Of a stretch of 64,000 nt of DNA, positions 33,613-42,843 are shown piece after piece (the stretch's first letter is position 1; every line of letters begins with the position of its first letter). Under the pieces are notes generated by a model. It made no database searches and had not been told where the DNA came from. It saw only the letters and a list, made by a program, of their open reading frames with translations. A program made the position numbers and the translations under genes. The stretch is taken from assembly GCA_045577615.1 (NCBI GenBank), contig JAZNIT010000052.1, positions 16,666 to 80,665 of the forward strand, read 5' to 3'. The DNA comes from RGIG2206 sp045577615. GTDB lineage: Bacteria; Bacillota; Clostridia; Oscillospirales; Acutalibacteraceae.

Positions 33613-33638
33613 TTTTATTTTAAAAAGGAGAATATACT

Positions 33639-34079
33639 ATGGGCTTTAAAGAGAATTTTAAAAACTTCTTTACCCCCGCAGACGAAATCGAGGAAGAGGT
33701 AGAACTTGAAGAAGAATATGAAGAGGAGCCTCGTCGTTCCTTCGGCGTAAAACCCCGTGCTGAAGCACCTAAAAATGTTGTAAATATGAACAACGCACCC
33801 CAGCTTCAGGTTGTGCTTGTGAAGCCTGAAACCTTCGAGGACGGTTTGGCAATCGCCGACCATCTTTGTGCCAAGCGCACCGTTGTTGTAAATCTTGAAA
33901 ACGCACCTAAGGATGTTGTTCGCCGCTTGGTTGACTTTTTGAGCGGTGTTGCATATGCCAACAAGGGCACCATCAAGCGTGCTGCCAACAACGCCTTTGT
34001 TGTAACCCCCAACAATGTCGACGTAATGGGCGACGTATTGTTTGAAGAGGTTGACAGCAGCTCCTACTTCCGTCCTTAA
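33639..34079 (+). CDS. sepF: Cell division protein SepF
   Basis: 146 aa. N-terminal amphipathic helix (GFKENFKNFFTPAD) for membrane binding, a long acidic linker (EEEVELEEEYEEEPRR), then the SepF fold (about 55-140: VVLVKPETFEDGLAIADHL, KRTVVVNLENAPKDVVRRLVDFLSGVAYA, NNAFVVTPNNVDV). SepF tethers FtsZ filaments to the membrane and curves them. With no ftsA in the window dcw cluster it is probably the main anchor. RBS AAGGAG; its TAA shares a base with the ylmH ATG. Confidence 0.95.
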   Translation: MGFKENFKNFFTPADEIEEEVELEEEYEEEPRRSFGVKPRAEAPKNVVNMNNAPQLQVVLVKPETFEDGLAIADHLCAKRTVVVNLENAPKDVVRRLVDFLSGVAYANKGTIKRAANNAFVVTPNNVDVMGDVLFEEVDSSSYFRP

Positions 34080-34834
34080 TGGCAGACAATATCAACAGCG
34101 AAGACCGACTGATAATCAGTCGTGTGCAGGATGCCGTATGTTCCGCTCGGGATAGATATGCCACACGGTTTATCGGCTTTCTCGACGGTCACGGCACCGC
34201 CGTTGCCAAGCAAGCGGCAGCGGGTTATGCAAACGTAGCATTTTACGGCGGCCACGAATCGGCAGAGCGGGTGTTTATGTGCATTTATCCCGACTATGCC
34301 GAAATAAGCGCCGACGATTATCCTTTTCAAGCCGTTACCGTTACGGCCCGTCCTACCGCTCAACTAACCCACAGGGATTGGTTGGGCAGTTTGATGTCTT
34401 TAGGCATTCGTCGCGATTCGGTGGGTGACATACTTACCGACGGCAGCAAAGGGGTAATTTTTCTGGCAGACGGCATTGTTGACTATGTGGTCGGCCAACT
34501 GCAAAAGGTAGGTGGCGAGGGGGTTAAAATCCAACTCGGCTACACCTTACCCTTACCCGAAACCAACGGCTTTGAGGAGTTGCGCTTTACAGTAGCATCC
34601 ACCCGACTTGATTGTGTGGTGAGTGCCCTGTGCTCCTACTCACGCAGCAAAGCGGAGGAGGTTATATGCGCAGGCCTTGTTACCGTCGATTCAACCGAAT
34701 GTCTGTCCACCACCAAAAAGGTGAGCGCAGGCAGCCGTATCGCCGTCAGGGGCAAGGGCAAATTTATAATTGACAATTGCTTCTTTACAACACGCAAAGG
34801 CAGAACAGTTATGTGTGTTCGCAAATACATCTGA
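34079..34834 (+). CDS. ylmH: YlmH-like S4-domain RNA-binding protein
   Basis: 251 aa, TAATG coupling to sepF. N-terminal RRM-like YlmH domain (FIGFLDGHGTAVAKQAA, RVFMCIYPDYAEI, THRDWLGSLMSLGIRRDSVGDIL) and C-terminal S4 domain (STRLDCVVSALCSYSRSKAEEVICAGLVTV, about 175-205). Recent work on B. subtilis YlmH links it to ribosome-associated quality control (peptidyl-tRNA/nascent chain rescue); the older link to division rests on operon position. Cytoplasmic. Confidence 0.92.
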   Translation: MADNINSEDRLIISRVQDAVCSARDRYATRFIGFLDGHGTAVAKQAAAGYANVAFYGGHESAERVFMCIYPDYAEISADDYPFQAVTVTARPTAQLTHRDWLGSLMSLGIRRDSVGDILTDGSKGVIFLADGIVDYVVGQLQKVGGEGVKIQLGYTLPLPETNGFEELRFTVASTRLDCVVSALCSYSRSKAEEVICAGLVTVDSTECLSTTKKVSAGSRIAVRGKGKFIIDNCFFTTRKGRTVMCVRKYI

Positions 34835-34858
34835 AATATCGAAAGGCAGGAATTTATA

Positions 34859-35812
34859 ATGATAACATCTGAGCAGGCTTTGAACCATCAGTTCCAAAAA
34901 GCAGGAATGAACGGTTATCGCGCCGCCGAGGTTGACGAGTTCATCTCCTCCGTAGCCGAAACCCTGAGCTTCCAAGAGAGAAAGATTCGCGATATGCAGC
35001 GCATTATTGAGGAGCTTAAGGTTAACGAAACCATAATTCAAACCACTCTTGTTAACGCTCAAAAGCTGGCAATGCAGCTTACCGACGAGGCAAAGGCAAA
35101 TGCAGACCAGGCTCTCGCTGAGGCAGAGGCTAAGGCCGCTGCCGTTACTGCAGATGCCCAGGTAAAGGCCGAGTCAGTGCTTGCCGACGCCATTGCCAAA
35201 TCCAAAGAAATGACTGCCGAGGCAGAGGCCGCCCATGAGTCAACCCTTACCGACGCAAAGGCAAAGGCTGACGCAATGCTCGATGATGTTCGCCGCATCG
35301 CCGCTGAAGAGGCAGCAAAGCTTCAGGCCGAAAGCGATGCACAGCGCGCCCTTTACGACGCACTTAAGGCCGAGGTTTCAGCCTTCCGTGCCGACGTGCT
35401 TGAGCGCTACAAGGCACAGGTTGCCCTCATTAAGGACCTGCCCGATCTTATGCCCGAGGTTGTGCCTGCTCCCGTTCAGCAAGAGATTGTTGTTGAGGCA
35501 GAGCCTCAGCCCACTCCTGAAGAAATCAAGGCAACCCTTTTTAAAGAGGCAGAGGACGACGTACCCGTTGCTCAAATCTCATTTGTAGATACTGCCGAGC
35601 CCGAAACAGAAGAGCTTGAACCCAGTAACGACCTGCTCAAGCTTCTCGGCGATATGCAAGAGAATGAGGCACAGGCTGCTGCTGCAGTTGAAGAGGTTGC
35701 ATCCCTCACCGAAACTCCTGCCCTCATCACCAACGGCTTCACCGTTTTCATCGACGATGACGAGGATGAGGACGAAAACGCATTTGGCGGCAGAATTGAA
35801 ATTGAAGAATAA
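34859..35812 (+). CDS. divIVA: DivIVA-domain protein
   Basis: 317 aa. The N-terminal DivIVA/GpsB motif (TSEQALNHQFQKAGMNGYRAAEVDEFISSV, residues 3-32) binds curved membrane. A very long Ala/Glu/Lys coiled coil follows (about 35-190, many AEAxAKA repeats), then a Pro/Glu-rich acidic tail ending in DDDEDEDE. It is longer than B. subtilis DivIVA (164 aa) because of the extended coil. Recruits division or sporulation partners to poles and septa. RBS AAAGGCAGG. Confidence 0.9.
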   Translation: MITSEQALNHQFQKAGMNGYRAAEVDEFISSVAETLSFQERKIRDMQRIIEELKVNETIIQTTLVNAQKLAMQLTDEAKANADQALAEAEAKAAAVTADAQVKAESVLADAIAKSKEMTAEAEAAHESTLTDAKAKADAMLDDVRRIAAEEAAKLQAESDAQRALYDALKAEVSAFRADVLERYKAQVALIKDLPDLMPEVVPAPVQQEIVVEAEPQPTPEEIKATLFKEAEDDVPVAQISFVDTAEPETEELEPSNDLLKLLGDMQENEAQAAAAVEEVASLTETPALITNGFTVFIDDDEDEDENAFGGRIEIEE

Positions 35813-35834
35813 CTAATCGATTGGAGATATAACA

Positions 35835-38624
35835 ATGGCACAGGATTATAATCAGACACTTAACCTGCTCAATACCGAGTTCCCCATGCGCGCAGGTCTG
35901 CCCGAGCGTGAGCCCGCAGCACTTGAAAAGTGGTATTCAAACGAACTCTATGAGCAGATTATGAAGCGCAACGAGGGCAAGCCCGTCTACACTCTGCACG
36001 ACGGCCCTCCTTATGCCAACGGCAAAATTCACCTTGGCACCGCTCTTAACAAAATTCTCAAGGATTTTGTTGTTCGCTACAAGAATATGAGCGGCTTCAA
36101 AGCCCCCTATGTTCCCGGCTACGACACCCACGGCCTTCCCACCGAGCTTAAAGCCCGCAAGGCCGCAGGTATGAAGTCCTCCGAGCAGGTATCACCTCTG
36201 GAGCTTCGCAAAATTTGCCGCGAGTTTGCACTTGGATTTGTTGACGATCAGCGCGACCAATTCAAGCGCCTTGGCGTTTTGGGCGAGTGGGATAATCCTT
36301 ATCTCACCCTCAAGCCCGAGTTTGTTGCCCGTCAGGTTGAAATTTTCGGCGAGATGGCCAACAAGGGCTATATCTACAAGGGCCTCAAGCCCGTTTACTG
36401 GTGCCCCGAGTGTCAGACTGCACTTGCCGAGGCTGAAATTGAATATGCCGAGGATCCTTGCCATTCCATCTATGTTAAGTTCAAGGTAAGCGACGATTTG
36501 GGCAAGCTTGCTCAGTACGGCTGCGACCTTGATAAGACCTACTTCGTAATTTGGACCACCACCACATGGACCTTGCCCGGCAATGTTGCCATCTGCGTTG
36601 GCCCCAACTACGACTACGGCATTTATAAGTCAGGCGACGAGTTCTTTATTATGGCTACCGAGCTTGCAGGCAACTCATTTGCCGCAGCAGGCATTGCCGA
36701 TTACGAGCTTATCGCTACCCTTGAGGGCAAGGAACTTGAGCTTATGTCTGCTCAGCATCCCTTCCTCGACAGAGAGAGCCTTATCATCGTGGGCGACCAT
36801 GTAACACTCGAAAGCGGTACCGGCTGTGTTCATACCGCTCCCGGCTTCGGTGTTGACGACTTTGAGGTTTGCCGCAAATATCCTCAGGTGCCTATGATTG
36901 TATCGGTTGATGCAAAGGGCATTATGACTGAAGAGGCAGGCCAATTTGAAGGCCTTTCCACCGACGAAGCCAACAAGAGCATTGCAATGCACCTTGATAA
37001 GACAGGCCACCTCTTTGCTCTTGCCAAGATAATCCACCAATATCCTCACTGCTGGCGCTGCAAGTCACCCATTCTCTTCCGCGCCACCAAGCAGTGCTTC
37101 TGCTCCATCAAAGCCTTCTCTGACCAGGCACTTGACGCAATCAAGTCAGTCAAGTGGATTCCCGGCTGGGGTGAAGACCGCATTTCAGGTATGGTACGTG
37201 ACCGTTCCGACTGGTGCATCTCACGTCAGCGCACCTGGGGCGTGCCCATTCCTCTCTTCTACTGTGAGGATTGCGGCGAGCAGATAATCAGCAATGAAAC
37301 CATCGCAAAGGTTGCCGATATCTTCCGCAAAGAGGGTGCCGATGCTTGGTATGCCCGTACTGCTGCAGAGCTTATGCCCGAAGGCAGCGTCTGCAAGTGC
37401 GGTTGCAACCGCTTCACCAAAGAAACCGATATTATGGACGTTTGGTTTGACTCAGGCTCAACCCACGCCGCCGTTCTTGACGAGCGCGACTACCTCGGTT
37501 TCCCTGCCGACCTTTATCTTGAAGGTGCCGACCAGTACCGTGGTTGGTTCCAGTCAAGCCTTCTTACCAGCGTAGCCACCAAAGGTATTGCTCCCTACAA
37601 GGCAGTTGTAACTCACGGCTGGGTTGTAGACGGCGAAGGCAAAAAGATGTCAAAGTCTATCGGCAACACCATCGAGCCTGAAGAGATTGTTAACCAATAC
37701 GGTGCCGATATCCTTCGTTTGTGGGTTGCATCAAGTGACTATCACGCCGACATCCGCATTTCAAAGGATATTCTCAAGCAACTTTCAGAGGCATATCGTA
37801 AAATCCGCAACACCGCTCGCTTCATTTTGGGCAACATTCACGATTTTGATCCCAATGCCGATGCAGTTGCCATCGACAACCTCGAGCCTATGGATAAGTG
37901 GGCACTTGCTCGTCTTAACCAGCTTATCGAGAAGTGCCGCGAAGCCTATGAAAACTTCGAGTACCATATAATCTTCCACGCAGTTCACAACTTCTGCGTT
38001 GTTGATATGTCCAACTTCTACCTTGACGTAATTAAGGACAGACTTTATGTAGAGTGTGCCGACAGTCAAACCCGTCGTGCAGCTCAAACAGCAATGTATC
38101 GTATCCTTGACAGCCTTACCTTGTTGCTTGCTCCTATCATCGCCTTCACCGCTGAAGAAATCTGGGAGTTTATGCCCCACGATAACAGCCGCGATGCAAA
38201 GAGCGTAATGTTCAACGATTATCCCACTGCAATCCAACTTAACGTTGACGACAACTTTATGGCCGAGTGGGATATGCTCCACGCCGTTCGTGACGATGTT
38301 AAGAAGGCAGTTGAGCTTGCCCGTAAGGATAAGGTTATCGGCGCATCTCTTGATGCAAAGGTCAGCGTATACGCTCAGGGCGAGTGGCTTGACCTTCTTC
38401 GCACCACCGCCAATCCTCTTACCGCCTTGTTCATCACCTCTGCCGTTGACGTAATCGGTGAAGAGGGTGGCGACTTCAAGGGGGATAAGGTTGGCGTAAC
38501 CGTAGCCAAGGCAGACGGTTGCAAGTGTGCTCGCTGCTGGACCTACTCAAGCACCGTCGGTGCCGACGGCAATTATGCCGACCTGTGCGACCGCTGTGCA
38601 AAGATAATTGCTCAGATGAATTGA
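35835..38624 (+). CDS. ileS: Isoleucyl-tRNA synthetase
   Basis: 929 aa class I synthetase. HIGH-type motif KIHLGTALNK at about 61-70, editing domain (CP1) with TTTWTLPGNVAICV and the GTGCVHTAPGFGVDD loop, and KKMSKSIGNTIEP at about 602-614. The C-terminal zinc finger CKCARCWTY...DLCDRC marks the bacterial, mupirocin-sensitive type. ileS after divIVA and before lspA is a standard Firmicutes order. The 22-bp upstream gap leaves no room for a T-box leader, so expression follows the operon. RBS TGGAG. Confidence 0.97.
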   Translation: MAQDYNQTLNLLNTEFPMRAGLPEREPAALEKWYSNELYEQIMKRNEGKPVYTLHDGPPYANGKIHLGTALNKILKDFVVRYKNMSGFKAPYVPGYDTHGLPTELKARKAAGMKSSEQVSPLELRKICREFALGFVDDQRDQFKRLGVLGEWDNPYLTLKPEFVARQVEIFGEMANKGYIYKGLKPVYWCPECQTALAEAEIEYAEDPCHSIYVKFKVSDDLGKLAQYGCDLDKTYFVIWTTTTWTLPGNVAICVGPNYDYGIYKSGDEFFIMATELAGNSFAAAGIADYELIATLEGKELELMSAQHPFLDRESLIIVGDHVTLESGTGCVHTAPGFGVDDFEVCRKYPQVPMIVSVDAKGIMTEEAGQFEGLSTDEANKSIAMHLDKTGHLFALAKIIHQYPHCWRCKSPILFRATKQCFCSIKAFSDQALDAIKSVKWIPGWGEDRISGMVRDRSDWCISRQRTWGVPIPLFYCEDCGEQIISNETIAKVADIFRKEGADAWYARTAAELMPEGSVCKCGCNRFTKETDIMDVWFDSGSTHAAVLDERDYLGFPADLYLEGADQYRGWFQSSLLTSVATKGIAPYKAVVTHGWVVDGEGKKMSKSIGNTIEPEEIVNQYGADILRLWVASSDYHADIRISKDILKQLSEAYRKIRNTARFILGNIHDFDPNADAVAIDNLEPMDKWALARLNQLIEKCREAYENFEYHIIFHAVHNFCVVDMSNFYLDVIKDRLYVECADSQTRRAAQTAMYRILDSLTLLLAPIIAFTAEEIWEFMPHDNSRDAKSVMFNDYPTAIQLNVDDNFMAEWDMLHAVRDDVKKAVELARKDKVIGASLDAKVSVYAQGEWLDLLRTTANPLTALFITSAVDVIGEEGGDFKGDKVGVTVAKADGCKCARCWTYSSTVGADGNYADLCDRCAKIIAQMN

Positions 38625-38646
38625 TTTTAAGTGGAGGCTGTGTAGC

Positions 38647-39201
38647 TTGACCGAACAAAAAAAGTCCTTCGACTTTATGGGCTGGATTAAATCCAGAAGG
38701 GCAGCGTTGTTTGCCCTTCTGGCATCAGCCGTAATGGTGGTCATCGACCAAATAACCAAGCTTTTAGTCGAAAGCAACTTTGCCAACGTAGGTGATACCG
38801 TGCCCGTCATCAAGGGCGTGCTTAACTTCACCTATGTTCGCAACACAGGTGCTGTGTTCGGCTCATTGGCAGGCAAGTCCTATATCTTTAACACCGTAAC
38901 GGTTATACTTGTGGTGGGTTGTATAGCAGCACTGCTTATGGGCAAAATCGAGGGCAAATGGTTAATCAGTACAGCCTCTCTCGTAATAGGCGGCGGCATT
39001 GGCAATATGATAGACCGCTTCCGACTTAAATACGTCATCGATTTTATCGACGTCAAGCTTTTTGGCAAACTGTGGGTTTGGGTGTTCAACATTGCCGACT
39101 GCTTCGTTGTTATCGGCTGCCTGATGTTCGCGGCATATATTATCGCCGACATAATCAAGGATATTAAAAAGGCCAAAAACCAAGCCCCCAAAGGTGAATG
39201 A
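38647..39201 (+). CDS. lspA: Lipoprotein signal peptidase (SPase II)
   Basis: 184 aa from TTG 38647 (GGAGG 11 nt upstream; no ATG fits). Four membrane helices with the aspartyl protease motifs: VIDQITKLLVE, FTYVRNTGAVFG, GGGIGNMIDRFRLKYVIDFID (first catalytic Asp) and VFNIADCFVVIG (second catalytic Asp). It cleaves lipid-modified signal peptides in the membrane. A longer-than-usual cytoplasmic N-terminus of about 20 residues is present. The next start is 1 bp past the stop. Confidence 0.94.
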   Translation: MTEQKKSFDFMGWIKSRRAALFALLASAVMVVIDQITKLLVESNFANVGDTVPVIKGVLNFTYVRNTGAVFGSLAGKSYIFNTVTVILVVGCIAALLMGKIEGKWLISTASLVIGGGIGNMIDRFRLKYVIDFIDVKLFGKLWVWVFNIADCFVVIGCLMFAAYIIADIIKDIKKAKNQAPKGE

Positions 39202-39202
39202 T

Positions 39203-40108
39203 ATGCCTAAAATGGAGTTTATTTGCACCGACTCATTCGATAGGGTAGATGCCTTTTTAGCCACCACGGGCGAGTTCACCCGCTCGGCGGCCGCCCGACT
39301 TTGTGACGAGGGCAGGGTGCTTATTAACGGCACCCCCGCCAAGAAAAAGGCTTCTCTCAACCCCAACGATAAAATCGTGGTTGACCAACCACAGCCGGTG
39401 GATTCTACCGCCGCACCGCAGGACATTCCTCTTGAGATTGCATATGAGGATGATAGCCTGCTTGTGGTCAACAAGCCCAAGGGAATGGTGGTACATCCTG
39501 CTCCGGGCAACAGCGACGGCACTCTTGTAAATGCTCTTTTGGCACACTGCGGCAGCAGCTTGTCGGGCATAAACGGTGTCATTCGTCCGGGCATAGTCCA
39601 TCGCATAGACAAAAATACAAGCGGTCTGCTCATCGTAGCAAAGAATGACCGCTCCCACACATTTTTAGCCGAGCAGATAAAAGAGCACTCCTTTATGCGC
39701 GAGTATGAAGCGGTGGTCTACGGCAATATTAAAGAGGATTCGGGCACTGTAAACGCTCCCATCGGCCGTCATCCCACCAAGCGCAAGCAGATGGCAGTCA
39801 CAGACAAGGCGTCACGCAACGCCGTTACCCATTGGCGAGTGATAGAGCGCTTCGGTGATTTTACCCATCTTGCCCTCAGGCTGGAAACGGGTCGCACCCA
39901 TCAGATAAGGGTGCATATGGCCCATCTGGGTCATCCGGTAGCGGGGGACTCGGTTTACGGCCCCAAAAAAGTAATAGAGCGGTTGGGCGGTCAATGCCTC
40001 CACGCCAAGCGGATAGGCTTCGTCCATCCTGATGGACGCTACCTTGAGTTTGACAGCGAGCTGCCCCAATATTTCACCGCTTTTCTGAATTGGTTAAGAA
40101 ACAAATGA
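39203..40108 (+). CDS. rluD: RluA/RluD-family pseudouridine synthase
   Basis: 301 aa from ATG 39203 (AAAGGTGA RBS). N-terminal S4 domain (RVDAFLATTGEFTRSAAARLCDEGRVLINGTP), then the catalytic domain with PGIVHRIDKNTSGLLIVAKN, the Asp of HRxDxxTSG being the base-flipping nucleophile, and ETGRTHQIRVHMAHLGHPVAGD. RluD-type enzymes modify 23S rRNA helix 69; the Firmicutes YlyB lineage next to lspA has the same architecture. Position after lspA supports that subgroup. Confidence 0.93.
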   Translation: MPKMEFICTDSFDRVDAFLATTGEFTRSAAARLCDEGRVLINGTPAKKKASLNPNDKIVVDQPQPVDSTAAPQDIPLEIAYEDDSLLVVNKPKGMVVHPAPGNSDGTLVNALLAHCGSSLSGINGVIRPGIVHRIDKNTSGLLIVAKNDRSHTFLAEQIKEHSFMREYEAVVYGNIKEDSGTVNAPIGRHPTKRKQMAVTDKASRNAVTHWRVIERFGDFTHLALRLETGRTHQIRVHMAHLGHPVAGDSVYGPKKVIERLGGQCLHAKRIGFVHPDGRYLEFDSELPQYFTAFLNWLRNK

Positions 40109-40890
40109 AAAAATTTGACGGATACTTGTTAGTATCAGATATTGACGGCACCCTTGCAGAAGGGCGCTACATACCTCCCGCAAACAAGGCTGCCATAGAG
40201 CGCTTTATTAACGCAGGCGGTCAGGTGGTGCTTGCCACAGGCCGCTCGCCCCAATCATCCTTGCCCGTTGCCAAAGCACTGGGCTGTGACGGCAAGATTA
40301 TTGCCAACAACGGCGCCTTGGTTTACGACATAAAAACCGACAGTATTGTGATAGAATACACAGTTGACTGCGAGCAAATCTCCCATGATGTCATTGAAAA
40401 ATTTGAGGATGCAGGCGGAATGTTCTATTGTGGCTGTGATTTGTGCCTTATCAAGGAAAATTGGGTTATGACCCAACTTATCAAGTCGGAGCAACTTACC
40501 GTTACCGACCTGTGCACAAGCCCGACAAACAAGGTCATCTTTGGCGGCACTCCCGAACTGCTTGACAAAATCGAGCAGTATTGTCAGGGTCATCCTCACC
40601 TTCACGGTGAGCTTGTTCGAAGCGATGACACCTTTATTGAGATATTGCCCACGGGCATCGATAAGGGCAGCACAATGACCAATTTGGCAGCGCAAATGGG
40701 TATTGATAAAAGCCGTATTTTTGCGGCAGGCAATTTTTTCAACGACGTCAATATGATGTCGGCAGCGGCATATAGCTGTGCGCCAAGCGACTCACCTCAA
40801 GAGGTTAAGTCCATGGCCGATTATGTTGCCTGTCCCTGCCGAGATGGTGCAGTGGCAGAGTTTATAGACCAGCTGTTTGAGAAGTATTAA
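40105..40890 (+). CDS. Cof-type HAD-IIB sugar-phosphate phosphatase-like hydrolase
   Basis: 261 aa from ATG 40105, overlapping the rluD stop (ATGA). HAD motif I is SDIDGTLAEGR (about 12-22), motif II VLATGRSPQS, then an alpha/beta cap, K in IDKGSTMTNLAAQMG (motif III) and FAAGNFFNDVNMMSAA (motif IV, where GDxxND is replaced by GNxxND). The Asp-to-Asn change at the first motif IV position is worth noting but the second Asp remains. Probably dephosphorylates a small sugar phosphate or cofactor; substrate unknown. Confidence 0.85.
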   Translation: MKKFDGYLLVSDIDGTLAEGRYIPPANKAAIERFINAGGQVVLATGRSPQSSLPVAKALGCDGKIIANNGALVYDIKTDSIVIEYTVDCEQISHDVIEKFEDAGGMFYCGCDLCLIKENWVMTQLIKSEQLTVTDLCTSPTNKVIFGGTPELLDKIEQYCQGHPHLHGELVRSDDTFIEILPTGIDKGSTMTNLAAQMGIDKSRIFAAGNFFNDVNMMSAAAYSCAPSDSPQEVKSMADYVACPCRDGAVAEFIDQLFEKY

Positions 40891-40954
40891 AACAAAGGTT
40901 ATCGTCCGTCGCAAGGCGGTAGTAATAAATATTCAAGCTGAAGAGGAGTTACTT

Positions 40955-41797
40955 ATGGACGTTCAGACTAAAAAACAACTCGAAATTGCAGCCTGCAAAG
41001 CAAGAATGGGTGTTATAGAGGGCACCTTCAATGCTAAGGCAGGCCATCCGGGCGGCTCGCTTTCAATATGCGACGTGTTGGCATATCTCTATTTTTGCGA
41101 GATGAATGTTGACCCCGCCAACCCCAGCAAGGCAGATAGAGACCGCTTTGTTCTTTCAAAAGGTCATGCAGCTCCTGCACTTTATCCCATCCTCTCACTC
41201 CGTGGCTTCTTCGACTGGTCAGAGATTGCCCGTCTTCGCAAGCCCCACGCAATGCTTCAGGGTCACCCCAGCCTTAAGAGCACTCCCGGTGTAGATATGT
41301 CTACCGGCTCTTTGGGTCAAGGTGTTTCTACCGCTGTCGGTATGGCTCTTTCAGCCAAGCATTTCGGTGACGATTATCGCGTTTACACCATCCTCGGTGA
41401 CGGCGAAATCGAAGAAGGTCAGGTATGGGAGGCAGCAATGTTTGCTTCTAACAAGAAGCTTGACAACCTTGTTGCTTACGTCGATTTCAACCACCTTCAA
41501 ATCGACGGCACTGTAGAGGAGGTTAACTCTCCCGCTCCTATCGATGCCAAGTTTGAGGCTTTTGGTTGGAATGCAATCGTTATTGACGCACATGATTTTG
41601 ACCAAATCGAGGCAGCCTTCAAGGCCGCTCGCGAGTGTAAGGGCAAGCCCACCGCTATTATTGCTAACTCAGTAAAAGGCAAGGGTGTATCCTTTATGGA
41701 AAATCAGGTTGGTTGGCACGGTGTTGCTCCCAACGCTGAGCAAGCAGAGCAGGCAATGACCGAACTCAAAGCGCAACTTGCTGCTTTGGAAGCATAA
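40955..41797 (+). CDS. tktN: Transketolase, N-terminal (TPP-binding) subunit
   Basis: 280 aa from ATG 40955 (GAGGAG RBS). Carries the TPP domain: GHPGGSLSICDVLAYLYF, LSKGHAAPALYP, STGSLGQGVSTAVGMALSAK, and the GDGEIEEGQVWEAAMFASNKKLDNL diphosphate/metal motif. Split transketolases occur in many anaerobes and archaea and work as heteromers with the partner encoded next. Together they interconvert pentose and hexose phosphates. A 64-bp gap separates it from the previous gene and may hide a weak promoter; none is obvious. Confidence 0.94.
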   Translation: MDVQTKKQLEIAACKARMGVIEGTFNAKAGHPGGSLSICDVLAYLYFCEMNVDPANPSKADRDRFVLSKGHAAPALYPILSLRGFFDWSEIARLRKPHAMLQGHPSLKSTPGVDMSTGSLGQGVSTAVGMALSAKHFGDDYRVYTILGDGEIEEGQVWEAAMFASNKKLDNLVAYVDFNHLQIDGTVEEVNSPAPIDAKFEAFGWNAIVIDAHDFDQIEAAFKAARECKGKPTAIIANSVKGKGVSFMENQVGWHGVAPNAEQAEQAMTELKAQLAALEA

Positions 41798-41815
41798 TGA
41801 AGGAGAGTGAATGTG

Positions 41816-42760
41816 ATGGCAGAAATCAAAAAGATGGCCACCCGTGACGGATACGGTCAAGGCCTTATCGAATTGGGTAAAACCCGTGACGACGTTATTG
41901 TTTTGGATGCTGACCTTGCAGCTGCAACCAAAACCGGCACCTTCAAAAAAGAATTCCCTGAGAATTTCTACAACTGCGGTATCGCAGAACAAAATATGAT
42001 GTCCATTGCTGCAGGTATTGCATCAACCGGCAAGGTTGTATTTGCATCAAGCTTTGCAATGTTTGCTGCAGGCCGTGCTTTCGAGCAGGTTCGTAACTCC
42101 ATCGGCTATCCTCATTTGCCTGTTAACATCGGCGCAACCCACGCAGGTATCTCCGTTGGTGAGGACGGTGCAACCCATCAGTGCTGCGAGGATATCGCTC
42201 TTATGCGCACCATCCCCGGTATGACCATCATTAACCCTGCCGATGCGGTTGAGGCAAAGGCAGCCACCATTGCCGCCGCCGAGATTGACGGTCCCGTTTA
42301 CTTGCGCTTCGGCCGCCTTGCCGTGCCCGTAATCAACGACGATAACTATAAGTTTGAACTTGGCAAGGGCGTCAACCTTGTTGACGGCACCGACGTTACC
42401 ATCGTTGCAACCGGTCTTATGGTAGAGCGTGCACTTCAGGCATCTGATATGCTTAAGGCAGAGGGTATCTCTGCCCGCGTAATTAACATCCACACCATCA
42501 AGCCCCTTGATGAAGAGATTATTCTTGACGCCGCAAAGAAGACCGGCGCAATCGTAGTTGCAGAAGAACATTCTGTAATCGGCGGTCTTGGCAGCGCAGT
42601 GTGCGAGCTTCTTGCCGACAAAATGCCCACCCCTGTTAAGAAGGTTGGCGTAGAGGATGAGTTTGGCACCTCCGGTCCCGCTCTTGATTTGCTTGAAATG
42701 TTTGGTCTTGGTTCAAAGAACATCGTTGCAAAAGCAAAAGAAGTTATTTCTATGAAATAA
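41816..42760 (+). CDS. tktC: Transketolase, C-terminal subunit
   Basis: 314 aa from ATG 41816 (AAGGAG 10 nt upstream). Contains the pyrimidine-binding domain (VLDADLAAATKTGTFKKEFPENFYNCGIAEQNMMSIAAG; conserved Glu of IAEQNM activates TPP) and the C-terminal domain (VINIHTIKPLDEEII, AEEHSVIGGLGSAV). It completes the active site with the preceding subunit; gap 18 bp. DXS is the nearest alternative but the split form and SxxH pattern fit transketolase. Confidence 0.94.
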   Translation: MAEIKKMATRDGYGQGLIELGKTRDDVIVLDADLAAATKTGTFKKEFPENFYNCGIAEQNMMSIAAGIASTGKVVFASSFAMFAAGRAFEQVRNSIGYPHLPVNIGATHAGISVGEDGATHQCCEDIALMRTIPGMTIINPADAVEAKAATIAAAEIDGPVYLRFGRLAVPVINDDNYKFELGKGVNLVDGTDVTIVATGLMVERALQASDMLKAEGISARVINIHTIKPLDEEIILDAAKKTGAIVVAEEHSVIGGLGSAVCELLADKMPTPVKKVGVEDEFGTSGPALDLLEMFGLGSKNIVAKAKEVISMK

Positions 42761-42843
42761 TGCTCAACCGAGTATTATATATTCCTCGGCATAAATTTTA
42801 AATAAAAGAGGTTAACAAAAAGAAAAAGATTATTTCAATAATC

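Noticed and set aside
35812..35835. T-box riboswitch before ileS
   Set aside because: Only 22 bp between divIVA and ileS, too short for a T-box leader.
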